Positions 7,056-14,831 of a stretch of DNA of 34,842 nucleotides are shown piece after piece. A program made the position numbers and the translations under genes. Source of the stretch: Flavobacterium sp. (GTDB taxonomy: Bacteria; Bacteroidota; Bacteroidia; Flavobacteriales; Flavobacteriaceae). A model generated the notes under the pieces. It ran no database searches and had not been told where the DNA came from. It was given only the letters and a program-made list of their open reading frames with translations. Numbering within the stretch: position 1 is the stretch's first letter; every line of letters begins with the position of its first letter. The stretch covers positions 1 to 34,842 of the forward strand of contig NZ_JAIXWA010000044.1 of the NCBI RefSeq assembly GCF_027482425.1. The letters run 5' to 3'.

Positions 7056-7604
7056 TTACTTTTTTCCTGCTTTTTCTAAGGCTTCCCCTCCGGGCAAATT
7101 CATTTTTTCGGTCAACGTAGACAGTTCATCCAAATCAAAAGTACCGGTTAACGACATTAATACTGTTTCTTCTTTACCCGACCCTTCAATGAACATCAAG
7201 AGTTCTTTAACTTGCGATTCATTTGCCCCTGAGCGTACATAAATACGCACTGATTTTCCTTTTTCGGTAACCCGCATGAGTTCTTCCAAGCCCGCACTTT
7301 TGATGTGTTTTAGGGCTTCCACTTTCATCTCAGTAGCGCGTTTGGTATTGGTTGTCATAAAGACTTTTAGGTTGTCCAATTTTTTGATTAAGGCTAAAAA
7401 CTGCTGTCCTTCTTTGTCCTTGACTTCCATTTTGGCCATCAAGGCAAACATTTTTTTGTTGACAATGACGGCACGAATGTCCTCTTGATTGTCAAACTTT
7501 TCAAAAGCCGACTGCGCGGTTCCTGATTGAACTGCAAATACAACCAAAAGGAGCATTACGAATTGCTTCATACGTTGTACTGAATTAACTACACTTGTTT
7601 TCAT
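7056..7604 (-). CDS. DUF4252-domain exported protein
   Basis: This 182-residue protein carries a signal peptide (MKQFVMLLLVVFAVQSGTAQ) that would be cleaved after TAQ. The better start may therefore be the Met at 7571 rather than 7604. The mature part is the DUF4252 domain, rich in Lys, Glu and Met, without Cys. It lies 22 bases after the anti-sigma-like gene and 10 bases before a second DUF4252 gene, so it belongs to the sigma factor operon. Function is unknown; the location suggests an envelope target or sensor of the sigma system. Confidence 0.82.
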   Translation of the reverse strand: MKTSVVNSVQRMKQFVMLLLVVFAVQSGTAQSAFEKFDNQEDIRAVIVNKKMFALMAKMEVKDKEGQQFLALIKKLDNLKVFMTTNTKRATEMKVEALKHIKSAGLEELMRVTEKGKSVRIYVRSGANESQVKELLMFIEGSGKEETVLMSLTGTFDLDELSTLTEKMNLPGGEALEKAGKK

Positions 7605-7626
7605 ACGATTCGTTTTTTGATGATGA

Positions 7627-8085
7627 TTATTGTTTAAAAATTTGATTCTTTGAATTTTCGTATTCTTTCAAATACCCCATGCTTTCTATGCCGGTATTCA
7701 AATGACCCGACACCATCGCCAAGGCCTCTTGGGTGGCAGCATAGGCTTCTTCGGGAGTGTCATAGGTTCCCAACTCGGTTTGCGCAAGGGCTTGAGGGGC
7801 ATCCGATGGAGAATACCACGTCATAAAACCAATTCCAAGCATGACCACTACACTCGCCGCAACCAACCATCCGATGAAGACATTACGTCCCGACTTGAGT
7901 TGAATGGGTGGTGTCATTTGTTCTTGTTTGGCTTTGGCAAAATACCCAAACAGGGATCGATAGGACTCCAAATGGGGGGGCACGTTAATTCCTTGAAAGA
8001 ATGTTTTCAATGTTTGCTCCTCCTCCAAAGTGGTCACCCCTTCAAAATAACGCTCCAAAAGCATTTCTATCTTATTCCATTCCAT
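7627..8085 (-). CDS. Single-pass membrane protein, probable anti-sigma factor
   Basis: This 152-residue protein has a short N-terminal helical domain (MEWNKIEMLLERYFEGVTTLEEEQTL) of the kind seen in Bacteroidota anti-sigma factors. One transmembrane helix lies at about 69-91 (NVFIGWLVAASVVVMLGIGF) and a 60-residue extracytoplasmic tail follows. Its start overlaps the end of the ECF sigma gene by 14 bases, so the two are translationally coupled, as is usual for sigma/anti-sigma pairs. The tail is not a recognisable sensor domain. The anti-sigma role is inferred from position and topology. Confidence 0.75.
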   Translation of the reverse strand: MEWNKIEMLLERYFEGVTTLEEEQTLKTFFQGINVPPHLESYRSLFGYFAKAKQEQMTPPIQLKSGRNVFIGWLVAASVVVMLGIGFMTWYSPSDAPQALAQTELGTYDTPEEAYAATQEALAMVSGHLNTGIESMGYLKEYENSKNQIFKQ

Positions 8086-8581
8086 AATGATGTAATTGTG
8101 TCATTCGTTCACGTAATGTTTTTCTTGCGCGGGATAACGCCACCCGCACGGCGGTTTCATTCATCTCCAAAATAGTGGCGATTTCTGCAAAATCATAATC
8201 CTCTACTTCACGCATTTGAAGAATCATTCGTTGTTGTTCAGGCAATTCTTGCATGACTTTTTCAACCCACTGCAAGCTATCGCTATCCTCTACTTGCTGC
8301 TGTAATCCCGCTTGCCGATCTTGGTAATTAGAATGCACCAACTGCAAATTCCCAGCACGCTTTGATTTCAACTGATCCAAACAATAGTTTTTGGTCATCG
8401 TCATCGCCATCGCCTCGACACTCTTCAATTCCTCAAGAGTATTTTGCTTGGTCCATAACTTTACCATCACTTCCTGCGTAGCATCTTCGGCCTCCTCAGT
8501 ACTCACCAACAACCGTTTGGCCAGACGAAATACTTTGTCTTTAAACGGCGTAATTAAGGCTACAAATTCGTGCTGTTGCAT
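8072..8581 (-). CDS. ECF-type RNA polymerase sigma factor
   Basis: This 169-residue group IV sigma factor has region 2 at about 8-75 (KDKVFRLAKRLL, then EEAEDATQEVMVKLW, the core-binding and -10 recognition part). Region 4 is at about 112-162 (LPEQQRMILQMREVEDY, then the helix-turn-helix EIATILEMNETAVRVALSRA). It is the first gene of a four-gene minus-strand operon with a membrane anti-sigma factor and two exported DUF4252 proteins. The leader upstream contains a 7-base inverted repeat at 8600-8622. Confidence 0.93.
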   Translation of the reverse strand: MQQHEFVALITPFKDKVFRLAKRLLVSTEEAEDATQEVMVKLWTKQNTLEELKSVEAMAMTMTKNYCLDQLKSKRAGNLQLVHSNYQDRQAGLQQQVEDSDSLQWVEKVMQELPEQQRMILQMREVEDYDFAEIATILEMNETAVRVALSRARKTLRERMTQLHHYGME

Positions 8582-8599
8582 CGGAATAGAGGGTTATAA

Positions 8600-8622
8600 A
8601 AGGAAGACGAACCACCTTCCTT
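8600..8622. repeat. Inverted repeat in the leader of the sigma operon
   Basis: AAGGAAG (8600-8606) and CTTCCTT (8616-8622) form a perfect 7-base inverted repeat with a 9-base spacer, 19 bases upstream of the sigma ATG. It could be an mRNA hairpin or an operator. Confidence 0.5.
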
Positions 8623-8652
8623 GTTGTTACAAAGAAACGTCACATTTTATTC

Positions 8653-8689
8653 AAAAAAAAAAGCTCCCCCCTGAAAATCAAGGAGGAGC
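8653..8689 (-). terminator. Terminator of the TonB-receptor gene
   Basis: On the minus strand, arms GCTCC and GGAGC with partly paired inner bases are followed by a run of ten T (A-run at 8653-8662 on plus). It lies 22 bases beyond the receptor stop codon. Confidence 0.85.
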
Positions 8690-8710
8690 AGTAGGTTTTG
8701 GTAAAAAAAA

Positions 8711-10660
8711 TTACAGATTCAAATTCAATCCGATACTAAAATTACGCCCTCGAGTGGTATACCCAATGGTTTCCGTAAAATTGGCATTCTGCATATTGGT
8801 CACAGCGGCAAAAAGGGTGAGTTGGTTTTTAAATACTTCAAATTTCACCAAACCATTGAACAAGCGGTAGGCACTCAAATCAACGCCTGTGGTCGTAAAG
8901 GTTGCCCCATCAAAAAACAAATCCCGACGGGTATCGACATATTGATAATTAACATTGATAAACCAACGCGAGGAAGGGGTAATATCCAGCCCGATATTGG
9001 CTTTATGCTTCGGAATCAAACGATTCAACGCTTCATCGACTTGGGTAAAAGTATAGTTAGCGGTTACGTGAACTTTTTTATGTACTTGCCAAGCCAAATC
9101 CGCTTCAACCCCACGCGCCTTGTTCAATCCCGATATGTTGATGTAATTGGAAGCAAACGTTACTGGGTCGGTAAAAAAGCCAAAACTATCGACTTGCTCC
9201 CGGTAAAAACCTACAGCACTTACCCGTATTTTTTTCTGTAAAAATTGGGCTTCAGCCCCCAACTCCGCCGTACGATTCGTTTCGGGTTTTAATTGCGTAT
9301 TGCCAAAAGGCGAATACAATTGAAACAAACTAGGCGTTACAAAAGCGGTACTCCAAGAAGAAAGTAGTTTTATGGGCAGCGACTTCAATTGGAACGATGG
9401 GTTCACATTGTATACCCAATTGTTCCCGTATGCACTGTGGTGATTCCAACGGGCACCCGCGTTTACATTTCCACCCCATGTTGTAGTCCAAACTAAAGTC
9501 ATATACGGATCAATAATGGCAAACTTTGTAGCTTCTCTTCGTTGGGCACCAAAAGGCGTCTGGGTTTGCATGTCATGAAATTGGTATTGTGTTCCCGCAA
9601 CGAGATACAGTTTATCGGTAAGATTGTATTTGGAAAACAAATCGACATTCACCGAACGTCCAGCGTACTCTGAGGCATCGGTTGTTCCCGACCACGTGTT
9701 GAATTCATCGTAACGACGTACGATTTTGGAGTAAGCCGCGATCAATTTTAACTCCCCCTTGCGGAACGAAAGTGTGGGCGTAAATCCCCAACGCGTTTGC
9801 TCTGATGTCGTTGTATTGATAGGCGTGTCACCGGTACCTGTGTTGTCAAACGCTTGGTCGTAATCATTGGCAATGCGATCGACTTGGGCAAAAGCCTCCC
9901 AACGGAAACGCGAAGAAACTTTATACCCGAATTTTCCGTGGTAGTTCAATCGTGAAAAACGGTCCTCCTCATACGTTTGTCCCGCAGGTGGCGCCAACTG
10001 CGATAGGTTGCCCGACGCTGTACTATTCAGCCCTGCTTGATACGTAAAACCACCCGAGGTACCATTGACCGAAAATCCTTGGTTGAACTCCTGCCCATTG
10101 ATCGTACTTTGAGCCGCTGAATTATTGGAACCGATATTCAAATACGCCTGTCCTTGCAGTGCTTTTTTACCCGCCCCTTTGGTGGTAATGTTGATGACAG
10201 CCGTTGCCGCTCCCGTGCCATAGAGTGTACTGGCGGCTCCTTTCATGATTTCGATACTTTCGATTTGATCGACGGCCAACAAGCGTAAATCAAACTCAAA
10301 ACTGATGCCCGAAGGATCGGTAACAGGAACGCCATCTATAACAATTAAAACTTGCTGATTGCGTCCGCCGCGAACATAGTAGCCTAAGTTTTTACCGTTG
10401 GCACTCTGATTGCCATTGATTTCAACACCCGCCACGGTAGAAAGCACTTGCGCCAAGGTTTGTCCCTTGCGCTGCTCTAAGGATTCCCGTGAAATTTTGA
10501 CAATGACTTTTCCTGATTTTTCTTTGCGTTGCGCAAACTTGGTGTCAGAAATCACCACTTCATCCAATTGGTTCACGCGGGTTGAATCGGATTGCTGTGC
10601 ATACGACACAGCCGATACCCATGCCGACAAAGCACAGATACCCCAAAGGTTTTTTTTCAT
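8711..10660 (-). CDS. btuB: TonB-dependent outer-membrane receptor, probable vitamin B12 receptor
   Basis: This 649-residue outer-membrane protein has a signal peptide ending near SYAQQ. A TonB-box-like segment (LDEVVISDTKF) is at about 32-42. A plug domain follows at about 45-160 (GQTLAQVLSTVAGVEING, LIVIDGVPVTDP, IESIEIMKGAASTLYGTGA), then a 22-strand-type barrel ending in a terminal aromatic-poor strand GRNFSIGLNLNL. There is no SusC-type carboxypeptidase-like N-terminal domain. The size and plug match BtuB-type receptors. A cobalamin riboswitch in its leader strongly supports B12 as the substrate. No partner gene is in the same operon; an importer of the BtuCDF class lies 2 kb away in the opposite orientation. 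Confidence 0.9.
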   Translation of the reverse strand: MKKNLWGICALSAWVSAVSYAQQSDSTRVNQLDEVVISDTKFAQRKEKSGKVIVKISRESLEQRKGQTLAQVLSTVAGVEINGNQSANGKNLGYYVRGGRNQQVLIVIDGVPVTDPSGISFEFDLRLLAVDQIESIEIMKGAASTLYGTGAATAVINITTKGAGKKALQGQAYLNIGSNNSAAQSTINGQEFNQGFSVNGTSGGFTYQAGLNSTASGNLSQLAPPAGQTYEEDRFSRLNYHGKFGYKVSSRFRWEAFAQVDRIANDYDQAFDNTGTGDTPINTTTSEQTRWGFTPTLSFRKGELKLIAAYSKIVRRYDEFNTWSGTTDASEYAGRSVNVDLFSKYNLTDKLYLVAGTQYQFHDMQTQTPFGAQRREATKFAIIDPYMTLVWTTTWGGNVNAGARWNHHSAYGNNWVYNVNPSFQLKSLPIKLLSSWSTAFVTPSLFQLYSPFGNTQLKPETNRTAELGAEAQFLQKKIRVSAVGFYREQVDSFGFFTDPVTFASNYINISGLNKARGVEADLAWQVHKKVHVTANYTFTQVDEALNRLIPKHKANIGLDITPSSRWFINVNYQYVDTRRDLFFDGATFTTTGVDLSAYRLFNGLVKFEVFKNQLTLFAAVTNMQNANFTETIGYTTRGRNFSIGLNLNL

Positions 10661-10718
10661 TTTTTTAATTCCCTTAATGAATAATTACTGGGGAAAAAAG
10701 TATAGAATTACCCATACC

Positions 10719-10742
10719 CAAACTTTTATTCCCGAAAGTTTG
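10719..10742 (-). promoter_or_regulatory. Hairpin between riboswitch and btuB start, possible expression platform
   Basis: Perfect 8-base arms CAAACTTT and AAAGTTTG enclose an 8-base loop, just 3' of the riboswitch aptamer on the minus strand. A T-run comes only about 20 bases later, so a simple terminator is uncertain; control of translation is the alternative. Confidence 0.45.
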
Positions 10743-10756
10743 ATACTCCACGTATT

Positions 10757-10960
10757 ATGGCAGGTCTCCTGGCTTGCGTCTTGTTTTTTTACCTTCTCAC
10801 TCCCAAGAGAGCAATGGCTTTGAAGTAAAAACAAGCTTATTAGCATACAGTTGCGGGTACAGCTCAGGATTTGAAAGAATAATTCAAAATTTAAAATACT
10901 CATTCGTACCTGATTCCCTTTTAATGTATGTACACAACCGTGCACAAACAACCGAAATAC
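10757..10960 (-). ncRNA. Cobalamin riboswitch
   Basis: Read on the minus strand, the aptamer landmarks occur in order. GGGAATCAGG is at 10918-10909. The conserved core GCTGTACCCGCAACTGTATG is at 10863-10844. The 3' strand AAGCCAGGAGACCTGCC is at 10775-10759. These match the conserved B12-riboswitch core and its 3' CAGGAGACCTGCC box. The TCAGG/CCTGA stem carries an AT-rich loop of about 40 bases where the common form has a short loop. It lies about 100 bases upstream of the TonB-receptor start. B12 binding should lower receptor synthesis. Confidence 0.92.
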
Positions 10961-10965
10961 AAGCG

Positions 10966-10973
10966 CAAAGGTA
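10966..10973 (-). promoter_or_regulatory. -7 element of the btuB transcript
   Basis: TACCTTTG on the minus strand is a full match to TAnnTTTG and sits just upstream of the riboswitch. The -33 region lacks a clear TTG, so confidence is moderate. Confidence 0.5.
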
Positions 10974-11090
10974 CACGAATATTTGAAAAGTAAAAATCCT
11001 GATGGGCTTTTTAATTGCCCCATTTTTACCAACGTTACTAAAACTTCAAGGAACTCTTTTGGGGTAAAAACAAACCAATTTATGCTTCAC

Positions 11091-11362
11091 TTCTCCTCTC
11101 GTCGAAAGGACAACTTTGTGTATAAAGCTGCTGAGACACTGAGACGTTAAGCTACTGAGCAAACGTTGCGTGAAAAATGGGTTGGGATTTCTCCTATCGT
11201 CGAAAGGACAACTTTATGTATAAAGCTGCTGAGACACGAGACGCTAAGCTACTTAGCAAATGTTGCGTGAAAAATGGGATGGGATTTCTCCTATCGTCGA
11301 AAGGACAACAGGGTGTTGTAAACCTACTGAGACGCTTATCTACTGAAAAGTAAGCGCCCGCT
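11091..11362. repeat. 97-98 bp tandem repeat, two full copies and one diverged partial copy
   Basis: Units begin at about 11091, 11189 and 11286, each starting with TTTCTCCT or TTCTCCT and then ATCGTCGAAAGGACAAC or a close variant. Copies 1 and 2 agree at most positions over about 98 bases. Copy 3 diverges after its first 30 bases but keeps CTACTGAGACGCTTA. There is no long ORF and no hairpin as clear as in the 61-bp repeat. With the riboswitch it fills the gene-free stretch 10661-11582; I see nothing definite in 11363-11582 beyond AT-rich leader sequence. Confidence 0.8.
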
Positions 11363-11582
11363 CCCTAAACTTCAGCCCCTTCGCGTGGTCTAGTAAAGAA
11401 AAAATCGCACCCCTTATTGTTTTTCCCAAAAGCACCCTTCCCAAACCGTTCCCAACTTTGCGCCCACAACAATACTGCAACCTCTATACACACAAAAAAC
11501 CAATATCTCCCTAATTTGTACCCTAAAGTTCGTAGCTTCGCCCTTGTGGTAAACAGAACCCATTCCCTAAAAAATAAAACAC

Positions 11583-12515
11583 ATGGACCCCTTCTTTAAA
11601 TTACTTACCATCGTCTTGTTCTTTAGCAGCTCCCTTTTTGCGCAAGAAGCAGCACTGATCCAATACAAAAGTGAAATGATTGCCTATATGGCGTTTGACC
11701 AAAAATATCCCACGCCGAATGCCGCCCAAAAAAAGCAGAAAGACTCCTTATTCCAACAAATGGAACAGTCCTTTCAATCCTTTGTACGCCACAAAGACAG
11801 TCATCAAAAGGCCAAACTGAAGGGAAATTTAGCCCTACAAAACCGGGGAATTACCTACAGCGATCTAGGGCGCTATTTTTACGACGACCCTTTGGAACGG
11901 CAACAAAGAGACATCCACTTGATGTTTTATGGGGTGTACGACTACAAACTTCCTGATTTCGTGTCGGTATATATTCAAATTTTTACCCTCGAAAAGGAAA
12001 CCTATGCCATTTATTACCGTAAACTAAACGGTAAGGGAACGTACTATGTAAAAGACATTAATTCGAATACGATTTGCTTTACTAGTGATGCTTTTACTCC
12101 CGAGCGCCCGATACTCGCCCTACATGCCTTGGATGCCCAACACCTTCTCTTCATCGAAAGCATGCACCGTCAAGGACATCGCGCCTATGTGATAAAAAAA
12201 GGGAAAACGAACTTCCAACCCATTCGCGCCTTTGAAGGAAAAACCTGGGCAAATCCTACTACACCCATCACCAAATCTACACCCATGGTATTTCAATCCC
12301 AACGCCAATACCTTTATATCGCTGGAAATGAAAACCTCATCAACAGCTACGAATTTCGCCCCCTCCTCTTTTTTGAACCCAAAACCAAAACACTCACCTA
12401 TACCATCAATCAAGAAGGGAAAAAAGTCACCGCTTCTTGGAGCAAACAACGTTATAAAATTGACGACTTTTTCCTGGGGCAGTACAAAGATGACCGAGCC
12501 ATGCCGCGTTTGTAA
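11583..12515 (+). CDS. Secreted protein of unknown function
   Basis: This 310-residue protein has a signal peptide (LLTIVLFFSSSLFAQ, cleavage after FAQ) and no further membrane segment. I do not recognise a family. The N-terminal mature part is helical and Gln/Lys-rich. The rest alternates short strands rich in Tyr, Phe and Thr. There are no Cys residues outside one in the middle (TICFTSD), and no catalytic motif I can name. It stands alone between the repeat region and the ABC importer genes, with 154 bases before the next gene. Codon usage looks like its neighbours. Confidence 0.75.
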   Translation: MDPFFKLLTIVLFFSSSLFAQEAALIQYKSEMIAYMAFDQKYPTPNAAQKKQKDSLFQQMEQSFQSFVRHKDSHQKAKLKGNLALQNRGITYSDLGRYFYDDPLERQQRDIHLMFYGVYDYKLPDFVSVYIQIFTLEKETYAIYYRKLNGKGTYYVKDINSNTICFTSDAFTPERPILALHALDAQHLLFIESMHRQGHRAYVIKKGKTNFQPIRAFEGKTWANPTTPITKSTPMVFQSQRQYLYIAGNENLINSYEFRPLLFFEPKTKTLTYTINQEGKKVTASWSKQRYKIDDFFLGQYKDDRAMPRL

Positions 12516-12669
12516 AGTATGCCTTTCTGGTTTACGGGCCAGTAGCATAAAAACAGTATTGGTAATCTATCCCTAAAAAAAACGTATGCATAAAAGCTGT
12601 ACATTTTCTCCCCTTCGTTTAGCACAAAATCATCCGTAAAAAACATTACTTTTACACAAAGTTTCGGTT

Positions 12670-13806
12670 ATGAAAATCTGCGTCAGGCTGCTGGGCCTCC
12701 TTGTATTGATTGTTGGATTTGGCTGCCAATCCGACCGCTCCCGCTCTGATCGCCCGCAAGGGCAAAATACGGTACGGTATGCTACAGGGTTTACCCTTCA
12801 AAATTACAAGGACGTAACCGTGATAACCGTCAAAAACCCTTGGCCCGAAGCCCAAAAAACCTACCGGTATGTATTGCACAAAAAAGGAGCGTCTATACCC
12901 GATTCACTTCAACAACTCCCACAAATCACGATTCCGATACAGCACATTGTGGTTACCTCCACAACCCATATACCTTCCTTGGAAATGTTGGGAAAAGTGC
13001 CCAGCTTGATTGGTTTTCCGCAACTCGATTACATTTCCTCCGAAACCGTTCGAGCGCGCATTGCGAAAGGAAAAATTACCGAATTGGGGAAAAATCAATC
13101 CCTGAATATCGAGCGACTGATTACCCTTAAACCCGATGTGGTTATAGGGTATGGCATCGACAATCACAATCCCACCCTCGACAACCTCCAACGCAGTGGC
13201 GTAAAAGTGCTACTTAATGGCGACTGGAACGAACAAAATCCGCTGGGACGTGCTGAATGGATTAAGTTTTTTGGAGCGTTATATGACAAACAAGCTATGG
13301 CAGAGACCGTGTTTACAAAAATTGAAAAAGATTACCTCAAAACCAAACGCATTGCCACACACGCTCGTCGCAAACCCACGGTCATGGCTGGCGATTTGTT
13401 TGAAGGCCAATGGTACCTCCCTAGAGGGGAGAGCTGGGGCAGTTTACTCCTCAAAGAAGCACAAGGCAATTACCTTTGGAGCGCCACAAAAGGCACCGGA
13501 AGCCTTGCATTATCATTTGAAACGGTGTTTGATAAAGCACACAACGCCGATCTTTGGATTACTTCAGGTCAGTTTCAAACGCTAACGGATATGGCGGCCC
13601 AGAATCCGCATTACCGCCAATTCAAAGCGTTTCAAAATCAAAAAGTATATTCCTTTCACCGAAAAAAAACAAAAAATAAGGGAAGCCTATACTATGAATT
13701 GGCCCCAAACCGACCTGATTTGGTACTGAAAGATTTGGTGAAAATACTCCATCCAGAATTGTTACCTTCGTACCAACTCTATTTTTTTATGCCCTTACAA
13801 CCGTGA
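12670..13806 (+). CDS. ABC importer substrate-binding lipoprotein (BtuF/FepB type)
   Basis: This 378-residue lipoprotein has a signal sequence ending in the lipobox GFGC (Cys19). The fold is the two-lobe type joined by a long helix seen in B12 and siderophore binding proteins. It shows VVTSTTHIPSLEMLG (lobe 1), LNIERLITLKPDVVIGYG and SGVKVLLNGDWNEQNPLGRAEW, a segment common in Bacteroidota members. Its stop overlaps the GTG start of the permease, and permease and ATPase also overlap, so the three are coupled. The substrate is inferred as cobalamin from the nearby riboswitch-controlled receptor; an iron complex remains possible. No riboswitch is seen before this gene. Confidence 0.88.
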   Translation: MKICVRLLGLLVLIVGFGCQSDRSRSDRPQGQNTVRYATGFTLQNYKDVTVITVKNPWPEAQKTYRYVLHKKGASIPDSLQQLPQITIPIQHIVVTSTTHIPSLEMLGKVPSLIGFPQLDYISSETVRARIAKGKITELGKNQSLNIERLITLKPDVVIGYGIDNHNPTLDNLQRSGVKVLLNGDWNEQNPLGRAEWIKFFGALYDKQAMAETVFTKIEKDYLKTKRIATHARRKPTVMAGDLFEGQWYLPRGESWGSLLLKEAQGNYLWSATKGTGSLALSFETVFDKAHNADLWITSGQFQTLTDMAAQNPHYRQFKAFQNQKVYSFHRKKTKNKGSLYYELAPNRPDLVLKDLVKILHPELLPSYQLYFFMPLQP

Positions 13807-14831
13807 CCCTAACAACTCGTCATCGCTGGCTTTTTGCCCTATTAAGTGGACTCCTACTGTTGGCCCTTCTAAGCAATATCGCTTGGGGGCAAGTGGCTAT
13901 TCCCTTGGGTGATGTTTTGCACACCATTTTGGGGCAAACCTCTGTCAAATCGACCTGGTCGTATATCATCCTTGAATTTCGAATCCCAAAAGCGCTCACG
14001 GCTATTTTGGTGGGTATGGGCTTATCGACCTGTGGGTTATTGATGCAAACGCTTTTCCGCAACCCTTTGGCAGGTCCTTATGTGCTCGGACTCAGCTCGG
14101 GATCGAGTTTGGGCGTAGCTTTGGTACTCTTGGGAGCGGGATTGTTGCCCACCGGACTTTACACCGTGCTTACGGGGCCTTACGGATTGGTTACCGCATC
14201 GTGCTTGGGAAGTTTAGGGGTTATGGCATTGGTATTGGTTTTGGCTCGAAAACTTCGGGATAGTTCGGGTTTATTGATCGTGGGACTCATGTTTGGAAGT
14301 TTTACGGCAGCCGCGGTTTCTGTGCTTACGTACTTCAGTTCGGCCGAACAATTACAACGGTTTACGTTTTGGAGTATGGGGAATTTAGGCAATATGACCT
14401 ATGCACAAATAGGAATTCTTACATTTTGTTTAGGGATTGGCTTACTACTTACCTTGCAGAGTTTAAAAGCGTTGGATGGTTTGTTGTTGGGCGAAAACTA
14501 TGCAGCCAGCTTAGGCATATCGTTACGGAAATCACGTTTACGTATCATTTGGGCCACTGCTTTACTTTGCGGGAGCATCACCGCATTTGTGGGCCCCATC
14601 GCTTTTGTTGGTTTGGCGGTTCCACATTTGGCAAAACTTTTATTTCAAACCAGTAAACACGGAATTTTATTGGCCGCTACTTTACTAATTGGGGCCATAA
14701 TTATGCTCGGATGTGATACGGTAGCACAAATGCCCGGATTCGATTTTACCTTGCCGATCAATGCTATAACCTCTATAATCGGTGCCCCAGTTGTCATTGG
14801 TTTAATTATTCGTAAAAAAGCCTTGCTATGA
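13803..14831 (+). CDS. FecCD/BtuC-family ABC transporter permease
   Basis: This 342-residue inner-membrane protein has about ten hydrophobic segments. It carries the family signatures RIPKALTAILVGMGLSTCGL (N-terminal), NPLAGPYVLGLSSGSSLG and FVGPIAFVGLAVPHLAKLLF, the last being the loop that contacts the ATPase. The start is GTG at 13803, whose last two bases form part of the TGA stop of the binding protein. The 3' end shares an ATGA overlap with the ATPase gene. It transports B12 or an iron-chelate through the membrane with its partners. Confidence 0.93.
   Translation: MTLTTRHRWLFALLSGLLLLALLSNIAWGQVAIPLGDVLHTILGQTSVKSTWSYIILEFRIPKALTAILVGMGLSTCGLLMQTLFRNPLAGPYVLGLSSGSSLGVALVLLGAGLLPTGLYTVLTGPYGLVTASCLGSLGVMALVLVLARKLRDSSGLLIVGLMFGSFTAAAVSVLTYFSSAEQLQRFTFWSMGNLGNMTYAQIGILTFCLGIGLLLTLQSLKALDGLLLGENYAASLGISLRKSRLRIIWATALLCGSITAFVGPIAFVGLAVPHLAKLLFQTSKHGILLAATLLIGAIIMLGCDTVAQMPGFDFTLPINAITSIIGAPVVIGLIIRKKALL

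Noticed and set aside
7630..7637. TTGTTTAA copy resembling the carotenoid operator
   Set aside because: It is one half-site at the end of the anti-sigma gene, with no partner at 16-17 bases and no promoter.
10685..11032. 115-codon minus-strand ORF and a 70-codon plus ORF
   Set aside because: They lie over the cobalamin riboswitch and leader; codon use is unlike coding sequence, and the RNA features explain the conservation.
11417..11599. 60-codon plus ORF
   Set aside because: No homology, Pro/Asn-rich by chance, and it overlaps the start of the signal-peptide gene at 11583.
12516..12669. Second cobalamin riboswitch before the ABC importer
   Set aside because: The 154-base gap has none of the core elements seen at 10757-10960.
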